In this document: one piece after another, positions 9,264 to 17,597 of the stretch
Position numbering within the stretch: the stretch's first letter is position 1
Layout: each line of letters starts with the position of its first letter
DNA from: Colwelliaceae bacterium
GTDB taxonomy: Bacteria > Pseudomonadota > Gammaproteobacteria > Enterobacterales > Alteromonadaceae
NCBI GenBank assembly: GCA_023954655.1
Contig: JAGSHH010000005.1
Coordinates: forward strand, 1-40,507
Length of the DNA stretch: 40,507 bases
Reading direction: 5' to 3'
Program-made: the position numbers and the translations under genes
Notes under the pieces: generated by a model
Told to the model about the DNA's origin: nothing
The model's input: the letters and a program-made list of their open reading frames with translations, nothing else
Databases searched by the model: none

Positions 9264-10787
9264 TTATATTTCAACAATAGCTTTATCTTCAGTACCCCAT
9301 TGAACGTGATACTTCTTTCCTTTTAATTTATCAATACGTTCAAAAGTATGTGCACCAAAATAATCCCTTTGACCTTGCAATAAGTTAGCTGGCAACACAG
9401 CTGTTCTCATTGAATCATAATATGATAATGATGAAGATAGAGCACCAGCAGGAATTCCCATCAAAGTAATGTTGGCAATAGCTTTACGCCAAGCTAATTG
9501 ATTATTATTGAGCTGTTTCGCAAAAAAATCGTCAATAATTAAATTTTCTAAATCTTCATCTCTTTCAAAAGCATCAGTAATTGACTGTAAAAATACAGCT
9601 CTAATAATACAACCTGCTCGCCAAATTTTAGCAATATTAGCAAAGTTAAGCTTCCAACCATGCTCTTTTTCGGCTTGTTTCATCAATTGAAAACCTTGTG
9701 CATATGCACAAATTTTTGAACAATATAATGCATCATGCAGATTTTGAATAAATTCATTCTTTTGCTCTGAAGTATATGTTGTTTTTTCAGGGCCTGTTAA
9801 TAATGGCTCTGCTTGTACCCTCAAAGATTTAAATGATGACATAGACCTAGCATAAACAGCTTGAGTAATTGTTGGTGCTGGAGCACCTACTTGTAAACTA
9901 CTGACAGCTGTCCACAGACCTGTACCTTTTTGCCCTGCTTTATCTAATATCAAATCGACTAATGGTACATTGTCAGGAGTTTTATGACGTAAAACTTCTA
10001 CAGATATTTCCATTAAGTAACTGTCTAAGGGACCGTTATTCCATTGCTCAAAAATATCAGCAATTTCATTAGTGTTTAGTGACAATCCTTCACGCAAAAC
10101 ATGATATGCCTCACAAATAATTTGCATATCAGCATATTCAATTCCGTTATGAACCATTTTTACATAATGTCCCGCGCCTGCTGGACCTATATAAGCAGTA
10201 CATGGCTCTCCTGTCGTAATGATTTGTCCTGGTTTATTTCTTTCTAATGGTTTACCTGTTTCAATATCAACTTTTGCTGCAATTGCTTCCCAGATAGGCT
10301 GAATCCTAGTCCAAGCATATGGTGAACCACTTGGCATCAATGATGGACCAAACCGAGCACCTTCTTCTCCACCTGAAACCGCAGAAGAAAATAAAATAAA
10401 ATTATTTTTGTATTTTTCTTCTCTTGCTACAGTATCAACCCATAAGCTATTACCTGTATCAATAACAATATCATCAGGCTGAATTCCTGCCCCTATTAAG
10501 CTTTCAGATACTTGATCAACTGGCTCACCTGCCGGAACAGAAAGTACAATTAAGTGTGGAGACTTTAATTTAGAAAGAAGCTCTGTATAAGAAGAACAAC
10601 CAATGACCCGTTCGGTATCAGAGTTGTTTTCAAGTTTATCTTGGGTAATAGCAGCAGATACTTTTTCATTATCTAAGTCAAAAGCTGCAATGGTAAAGCC
10701 GTTATCCGCTAAATTTAAAACGAGGTTTTTTCCCATTACACCAAGGCCAATAAAACCTATATCACAAAGCTTGTCTTGTTGAATCAT
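9264..10787 (-). CDS. gnd: 6-phosphogluconate dehydrogenase, decarboxylating
   Basis: 'IGFIGLGVMGKNLVLNLADNGF', 'VSGGEEGARFGPSLMPSGS', 'GHYVKMVHNGIEYADMQ', 'LDKAGQKGTGLWT', 'QGQRDYFGAHTFER'. Confidence 0.95.
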   Translation of the reverse strand: MIQQDKLCDIGFIGLGVMGKNLVLNLADNGFTIAAFDLDNEKVSAAITQDKLENNSDTERVIGCSSYTELLSKLKSPHLIVLSVPAGEPVDQVSESLIGAGIQPDDIVIDTGNSLWVDTVAREEKYKNNFILFSSAVSGGEEGARFGPSLMPSGSPYAWTRIQPIWEAIAAKVDIETGKPLERNKPGQIITTGEPCTAYIGPAGAGHYVKMVHNGIEYADMQIICEAYHVLREGLSLNTNEIADIFEQWNNGPLDSYLMEISVEVLRHKTPDNVPLVDLILDKAGQKGTGLWTAVSSLQVGAPAPTITQAVYARSMSSFKSLRVQAEPLLTGPEKTTYTSEQKNEFIQNLHDALYCSKICAYAQGFQLMKQAEKEHGWKLNFANIAKIWRAGCIIRAVFLQSITDAFERDEDLENLIIDDFFAKQLNNNQLAWRKAIANITLMGIPAGALSSSLSYYDSMRTAVLPANLLQGQRDYFGAHTFERIDKLKGKKYHVQWGTEDKAIVEI

Positions 10788-10897
10788 GCGTTATCCAGAA
10801 GGTAAATTATTATTTTATATTGTCATGTTTATTTTATCATGGCTATTTACTGAGATCACACATAATTAATCTCATAAATACCAATCAATACATTATA

Positions 10898-11005
10898 TGT
10901 AATATTTTTATATTTTACTGTAATAATATTAATTATATTGAGTTATTTTCAAGTATTCAGTAAGTTTTTCTTGAGTTTTTTTCAAAATGATGTAATTTTA
11001 CTACA
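10898..11005. promoter_or_regulatory. HexR-like boxes in gnd/gapA intergenic region (10898-10912, 10919-10933, 10991-11005)
   Basis: TGTAATTTTACTACA (14/15 vs recalled TGTAATWWWATTACA) plus two weaker upstream copies TGTAATATTTTTATA and TGTAATAATATTAAT spaced 21 bp. Confidence 0.5.
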
Positions 11006-11018
11006 TTATTGTTTTTGA

Positions 11019-12023
<1,005 letters not shown>

Positions 12024-12048
12024 TTAAGTTTTAGATGGTTAATAAATA

Positions 12049-12078
12049 AACGTCAGCTTATTGCTGACGTTTTTTTTA
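12049..12078 (+). terminator. Rho-independent terminator after gapA
   Basis: aacgtcagc-ttatt-gctgacgtt followed by ttttttt. Confidence 0.88.
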
Positions 12079-12113
12079 TGATTATATATAGATATTCAGT
12101 TATTGAACTAACC

Positions 12114-12662
12114 TTACAAATAACTTACCCGATCATCATAAAACCTTGTTGGTTTTAGCGGTAATACTTTAGTTTTAGTCCCTATATATAAGAAACCAAC
12201 AATATCATTTTGTACATCAATATTTAATGCTTTTTTAACTGAATCATTATAACTTAAAGCACCTGTTCGCCACATTGCACCATATCCTAGAGCCACACTT
12301 GCCATCTGCATGGCATGGACACAACAACCTGCTGTTATAAGTTGTTCCTCCTTTGGTACTTTTTCATGCTCTTGATATTGAGTTGATATAATAATAATTA
12401 GTGGCGCTCGAAAAGGCATTTTTGCTGTTTTATCTATTTTGGCTTGTTCTATGTTAGGTGATTTGATCGCTTCAACAAAAATATGACTAAGATTAACTAA
12501 CCCTTCACCTTCAACAATTGTAAAATGAAAAGGAGTTAACCCTGCATGATCGGGTACACGCATTCCCGCAGATAAAATAGTGTCTAAATTATTCTTATCT
12601 GGAGCAGGTGCACTTAATAACGGAGTCGATTGTCTAGTAAGCAGTAAATCTATTGCATTCAT
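12114..12662 (-). CDS. Nitroreductase family protein (YdjA-like)
   Basis: 'IDLLLTRQSTPLLSAPAPDKNNLDTILSAGMRVPDHAGLTPFHFTIVEGEG...ALGYGAMWRTGALSYNDSVKKAL...GFLYIGT'. Confidence 0.88.
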   Translation of the reverse strand: MNAIDLLLTRQSTPLLSAPAPDKNNLDTILSAGMRVPDHAGLTPFHFTIVEGEGLVNLSHIFVEAIKSPNIEQAKIDKTAKMPFRAPLIIIISTQYQEHEKVPKEEQLITAGCCVHAMQMASVALGYGAMWRTGALSYNDSVKKALNIDVQNDIVGFLYIGTKTKVLPLKPTRFYDDRVSYL

Positions 12663-13363
12663 AAATATTTATTATTAGCTAAGCGAGGTTTTAGCCAATG
12701 ATTATATATGTAATGATCAACACTGGTAAAGCGGCCTGAACCAATAAAAAATAAAGCCAATAATAAAATAAAATAAGTTGAAGCGAATTCAATACCATTA
12801 TTCAAAACAACAATAGAACCTTTTTCATACAACCATTCAGTATTGCCATTTTCATCTAAAATACTACGCATTCTTTCTAATCGATTGCTAGCTTGATTAC
12901 TGTTTTCCAAACTTTTTTCCGCAATATCGAAGCCTAACCATACAAATACTTTAGCAGGACTTATATCAGGGTTTGTAGGTGTTATAGCAAACCAGCCATT
13001 TACACTATGTACTGATGTTGCGGCTATTATCATTGTAAACATCAGAGGAATAGAAACTAAGCGTGTTAACAAACCTAACAATAAAAACCAACCACCTAAA
13101 AATTCACTCCAAGCTGCTAAGTTAGCTAATAATTCAGGAAAAGGTAAACCTAAGCCCCATTCTGCATTCCTAAACCAATCAATTATTTCAGGTGAAGCCA
13201 TAAGACTCTGAAATCCAGAGACAGAATCATTTGACAGTTGTAACTTGCTATAACCTGCCATTATAAATATCGGCGCTAAATATAAACGAATCAAAAAAGC
13301 AGGAATTCCATTAAAAAAGTTAAGTTGATTAATGAATTTTTGGTATGAGGAAATAAGTAGCAT
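12659..13363 (-). CDS. DoxX family membrane protein
   Basis: 'LIRLYLAPIFIMAGYSKLQ...LAAWSEFLGGWFLLLGLLTRLVSIPLMFTMIIA'; overlaps nitroreductase start by 4 nt. Confidence 0.82.
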   Translation of the reverse strand: MLLISSYQKFINQLNFFNGIPAFLIRLYLAPIFIMAGYSKLQLSNDSVSGFQSLMASPEIIDWFRNAEWGLGLPFPELLANLAAWSEFLGGWFLLLGLLTRLVSIPLMFTMIIAATSVHSVNGWFAITPTNPDISPAKVFVWLGFDIAEKSLENSNQASNRLERMRSILDENGNTEWLYEKGSIVVLNNGIEFASTYFILLLALFFIGSGRFTSVDHYIYNHWLKPRLANNKYL

Positions 13364-13535
13364 ATGGTGATTTCATCGTTTAGAAATAAATAGGGTTATT
13401 GTATAAGAACATATTTAATTAATATTTCTTTCAATTACGAAACAAAATATGCATTTATTTACATTTAATACTACATAAAGTTACGCTTTTTCATTAGCAT
13501 AGAGTATCAGAATTTTAAAAGATATATGGCTATTT

Positions 13536-15392
13536 ATGAACGAACACCCAAGTGCGATAAAGCGCATCACTACGAGTTTATTTCAACTTATTAATGTTTC
13601 TCGAAAAATCATTATCAACCTAGTGTTTTTTATTGTCTTATTCTTATTTTTTATAGCGTTAACTAGTGATAGTGATGAAGTGGTAATCCCAAAAAAATCA
13701 GCTTTGGTATTAAATATTAAAGGTGACATTGTTGAACAAAAACATGAAATTGATCCAATGGATGCTTTTCTAAATGAAGCACTAGATCAACCGACGGATA
13801 AGCCAGAAGTTTTATTGACTGATATTATTGACGTTATTGAAACTGCTAAAACAGATGTGCGTATTGAAGTATTAGTTCTACAGTTACAAGGAATGCGAAG
13901 TGCAGGATTAACTAAACTCAGAAATATTGCTCAGAGTATTGAAAACTTTAAATTATCAGGTAAGAAAGTGATTGCTTATGGTGATCAGTTTAATCAGGAC
14001 CAATATTATTTAGCAAGTTATGCTGATGAGATTTGGTTAAACCCAAATGGTTGGATGATGCTTGATGGTTACGGTCGCTATCAGTTATATTTTAAATCGG
14101 CATTAGAAAAATTATCAATTAGTCAGCATATATTTAGAGTTGGTACATATAAATCTGCGGTAGAGCCATTTATGCGCAACAATATGTCACCTGCTGCCAA
14201 AGAAGCGAATAAACAATGGTTGTCAGATTTGTGGACTCAATATAAACAAGATGTCGCACAACAACGTGAATTTGGTGTTGATAATTTTGACGAATCTACA
14301 GAAGCATTAATTGACAAATTAGAACGGGTTGATGGAAAAATTGCTCAATATGCATTAACAAACCATTGGGTAGATCAATTAAAAACAAGAGAAGAAATTA
14401 ACAATGAAATGATTTCTTTAGTTGGTAAAGATAACCATAATAGTTTTAATAAGGTTAACTTCAAAGACTACTTACTGGCGACATCACCTAAATTTCCAAT
14501 TGTTCCTCCACAAGGTGATCAAGTGGCAGTCATCGTAGCAAAAGGTACCATATTAAATGGCACACAAAAGCCTGGTTCAATTGGCGGCGATAGTACAGCA
14601 CGCTTTCTGAGAAAAGCGCGTTTAAATAAAAACGTTAAAGCAGTCGTCTTACGAGTAGATAGCCCAGGCGGTAGTGCTTACGCTTCGGATATAATTAGAC
14701 AAGAAATTGAATTGATTAAAGCTGCAGGTAAGCCTGTTGTTGCATCCATGGGAACTTATGCTGCGTCTGGTGGTTACTGGATTTCAGCACCTGCAGATAA
14801 AATAATTGCCTCTTCGACAACAATAACAGGATCTATTGGAATCTTTGGATTTTTCATGACCTTTGAAAACTCATTAAGTAAATTGGGTATAAATACTGAC
14901 GGTGTAGGTACGACAGATTTAGCTGGTTTTGGTGTAACTCGCCCATTAAATGAAGGTATGGCAACAATACTACAATTAGGGATAGAACGTGGTTATCAAG
15001 ATTTCATCGAACTAGTATCAAAAAATCGTAATATGCCCATTGAGGAAGTTGATGCCATCGCACAAGGAAGAGTTTGGACTGGGCAGAGAGCAAAAGAATT
15101 AGGATTAGTTGATGATTTAGGTAATTTACAAGATGCAATTGATACTGCTGCTAATCTCGCTAAACTTGAGAAATTTGAGACTTTATTGATTGAAAAAGAA
15201 CGTTCGACACAAGATATTTTTTTCCAAAACTTATTTGGTCAAGCTGTTAAGTACATGCCGAATGAACAACATCAATCAATTGGTGTTTTTGATTCCTTTT
15301 TAATTAAATTAAAAAATGAATATAAATCTATTAATCAACTTAATGATCCTCAAGGTATCTATTCATTTTGTCTTGCTTGTGAAATTAATTAA
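13536..15392 (+). CDS. sppA: Signal peptide peptidase SppA, 67 kDa type
   Basis: Tandem S49 domains; 'VVLRVDSPGGSAYASDIIRQEIE', 'VVASMGTYAASGGYWISAPADKIIASSTTITGSIGIFG'. Confidence 0.94.
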   Translation: MNEHPSAIKRITTSLFQLINVSRKIIINLVFFIVLFLFFIALTSDSDEVVIPKKSALVLNIKGDIVEQKHEIDPMDAFLNEALDQPTDKPEVLLTDIIDVIETAKTDVRIEVLVLQLQGMRSAGLTKLRNIAQSIENFKLSGKKVIAYGDQFNQDQYYLASYADEIWLNPNGWMMLDGYGRYQLYFKSALEKLSISQHIFRVGTYKSAVEPFMRNNMSPAAKEANKQWLSDLWTQYKQDVAQQREFGVDNFDESTEALIDKLERVDGKIAQYALTNHWVDQLKTREEINNEMISLVGKDNHNSFNKVNFKDYLLATSPKFPIVPPQGDQVAVIVAKGTILNGTQKPGSIGGDSTARFLRKARLNKNVKAVVLRVDSPGGSAYASDIIRQEIELIKAAGKPVVASMGTYAASGGYWISAPADKIIASSTTITGSIGIFGFFMTFENSLSKLGINTDGVGTTDLAGFGVTRPLNEGMATILQLGIERGYQDFIELVSKNRNMPIEEVDAIAQGRVWTGQRAKELGLVDDLGNLQDAIDTAANLAKLEKFETLLIEKERSTQDIFFQNLFGQAVKYMPNEQHQSIGVFDSFLIKLKNEYKSINQLNDPQGIYSFCLACEIN

Positions 15393-15423
15393 CTGCTTAC
15401 CAAACATTGATTATTTGCTATTA

Positions 15424-15449
15424 TAGCCCCGAATTCTCGGGGCTTTTAT
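15424..15449 (+). terminator. Rho-independent terminator-like hairpin between sppA and ansA
   Basis: gccccga-attc-tcggggc followed by ttttattt. Confidence 0.8.
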
Positions 15450-15468
15450 TTGCTCCAACAAACAGATT

Positions 15469-16485
15469 ATGATGATGAAGAAACGTATATATATCGCCTA
15501 TACAGGCGGAACAATTGGTATGAAAGCAAGTGAAAATGGCTATATTCCTGTTAAAGGTCATTTGACTGAATCTATTCGGACGATGCCTGACTTTCACAGA
15601 AATGAAATGCCTGATTTTACAATTCATGAATATCAACCTTTGATTGATTCATCAAACATGGCTCCTTCAGATTGGCAGCGTATCGCAGATGATATTCATA
15701 ACAACTATGATGACTATGATGGTTTCGTTGTACTTCATGGGACAGATACCATGGCTTATACAAGCTCTGCATTATCATTTATGTTTGAGAATTTAAGTAA
15801 ACCTATTATTGTAACGGGCTCTCAAATCCCATTTAGTCAGCTACGTTCTGATGGTCAAGTGAACTTACTAAACTCACTTTTTATTGCAGCTAATTACCCT
15901 ATTAACGAAGTAGGATTATTTTTTAATAACCGACTTTATCGAGGTAATAGATCAATTAAAGCGTATGCCGATGGTTTTAATGCTTTTGACTCACCTAATA
16001 TGCCACCGTTGTTAGAAGCCGGTATTAATATAAAAATTGTTTCTGGCACTATCGGCAAAATTCCTGAAGATGAAGTTAAACTATCCAGTATTACTCCTCA
16101 GCCCATAGGTGTTGTTCATCTCTACCCTGGGATCAGTGCTGAGCTAATAAAAAATATTATAAAACAACCCGTAAAAGCACTTATTATTAGAAGTTATGGT
16201 GTTGGAAATGCACCACAAGATCAAGAATTACTCGCGTGTTTATCGGAAGCCAACAAACAAGGTATTGTTATTGTAAATTGTAGTCAGTGTATAAAAGGGA
16301 AAGTTAATATGGATGGTTATGCAACTGGTGTATCGTTAAGCCAAAGCGGTGTAATAAGTGGTGCGGACATGACCTTAGAAGCAACATTAACAAAATTACA
16401 CTATTTGTTAAGCCAAAAATACAGTCCCACGATTATTCGTGAAAAATTACAAGAAAATTTACGTGGTGAATTAACTAATAGTTAA
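15469..16485 (+). CDS. ansA: Type I (cytoplasmic) L-asparaginase; start could be 15469, 15472 or 15475
   Basis: 'RIYIAYTGGTIGMKASENGY', 'DGFVVLHGTDTMAYTSSALSFM', 'VTGSQIPFSQLRSDGQVNLLNSL'. Confidence 0.94.
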   Translation: MMMKKRIYIAYTGGTIGMKASENGYIPVKGHLTESIRTMPDFHRNEMPDFTIHEYQPLIDSSNMAPSDWQRIADDIHNNYDDYDGFVVLHGTDTMAYTSSALSFMFENLSKPIIVTGSQIPFSQLRSDGQVNLLNSLFIAANYPINEVGLFFNNRLYRGNRSIKAYADGFNAFDSPNMPPLLEAGINIKIVSGTIGKIPEDEVKLSSITPQPIGVVHLYPGISAELIKNIIKQPVKALIIRSYGVGNAPQDQELLACLSEANKQGIVIVNCSQCIKGKVNMDGYATGVSLSQSGVISGADMTLEATLTKLHYLLSQKYSPTIIREKLQENLRGELTNS

Positions 16486-17551
16486 GAATATCCATTATTA
16501 ATTTACTGTTAAAGTCATAATGATTTTTGTTAGTTACTGTTAAACTGTATTTTTTAAAATCAATGCTATGCCAGTCTACTTTGTTTGCTAAAATATAAAA
16601 CTCATTGATATTGCTTGAATCTATAACTTCTAAATCAAATGTTTTTTTATCACTACCTTTTAAAAAAACATTTTTTGTATGATGATGATCAAATATTTTA
16701 ACTAATGCCCATGCAGTTTGAAATATGTGGCCACCTACTGTAGCGATAAGTTCTTTAGACTTCACTTTTTTAATTGCTTCGATTGTCCAGTCTATCCCCC
16801 CTACTTTCATATCAGGATTTATATCACTGTAACCACTTGTTAATGAATCAAGAATACCTAAAGCCATACCATCAGATGCCGCCCAAGCTATATCAATGTG
16901 CCCAAAACGCGAAGATAACTGATGGATAATCGCTCTGCTCCTTTCTCTGCTCCAAATAGCAGGAACAACTTGTTTTAACTCAACATTGTTATGTTTTTGT
17001 ACACTACTGATTAAACCTTTCGTTCTTTGGTTTGATTCACCGCTAAAACTGCCAGATATACCTACTATTGATAATGGTTTTGCGTTGTCTTTCATCGCAG
17101 CAGAAATTAGAGAGTCTGCCAATAATTCACCTGCTAATTTATTATCATGAAATATCTCTCCTAACCAATATTTATATTTAACTTGGGGTAAAGATATAAA
17201 ATCTTGTTCATCTTTTAACAAGGTTCGTTCAATAGTGACAAAAGGGATTTTGGCATTTTCTAAGGTCGAGAATGATACCTCAGAGTTTCCGTCATACGGC
17301 ATAAATATAAGGTAATCAGGTTTTATATCTTGTGAAGCGACAGATTGAATTGCTTCAAGATTAAATATTCTATTATCCTTACCATAGACGACAGTCAAAT
17401 TGATATTTAAATCATTAGATGCAGCTTTAGCTATAGCAGTAACTCTATCCCAAAAAGGAGTTCCAGGAACAGATGGATTAATAAATGTTACTTCGATAGC
17501 TGAAGTTTTTAAGCTAATAAGTAACAGTATAATTAAGCAAATATACTTCAT
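16475..17551 (-). CDS. Orphan periplasmic sugar-binding-like protein (type I PBP / LuxP-like), signal peptide
   Basis: Signal peptide 'MKYICLIILLLISLKTSA'; 'EVTFINPSVPGTPFWDRVTAIAKAAS...LIFMPYDGNSE...GISGSFSGESNQRTKGL...DIAWAASDGMALGILDSL'; no permease or ATPase genes adjacent. Confidence 0.78.
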   Translation of the reverse strand: MKYICLIILLLISLKTSAIEVTFINPSVPGTPFWDRVTAIAKAASNDLNINLTVVYGKDNRIFNLEAIQSVASQDIKPDYLIFMPYDGNSEVSFSTLENAKIPFVTIERTLLKDEQDFISLPQVKYKYWLGEIFHDNKLAGELLADSLISAAMKDNAKPLSIVGISGSFSGESNQRTKGLISSVQKHNNVELKQVVPAIWSRERSRAIIHQLSSRFGHIDIAWAASDGMALGILDSLTSGYSDINPDMKVGGIDWTIEAIKKVKSKELIATVGGHIFQTAWALVKIFDHHHTKNVFLKGSDKKTFDLEVIDSSNINEFYILANKVDWHSIDFKKYSLTVTNKNHYDFNSKLIMDILNY

Positions 17552-17597
17552 AGATTCTCCTGTAAAGTATATTTTAACTATAGCAGTGATTTTAGCT

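Noticed and set aside
9508-9690. 60-aa plus-strand ORF
   Set aside because: Antisense to gnd; no evidence of function.
10848-10875. tgagatcacacataattaatctca as a CRP site
   Set aside because: Only one TCACA half fits; the TGTGA half is absent at the required spacing.
15421-15636. 71-aa minus-strand ORF over the sppA-ansA terminator and ansA 5' end
   Set aside because: Antisense, no SD or domain; starts inside ansA.
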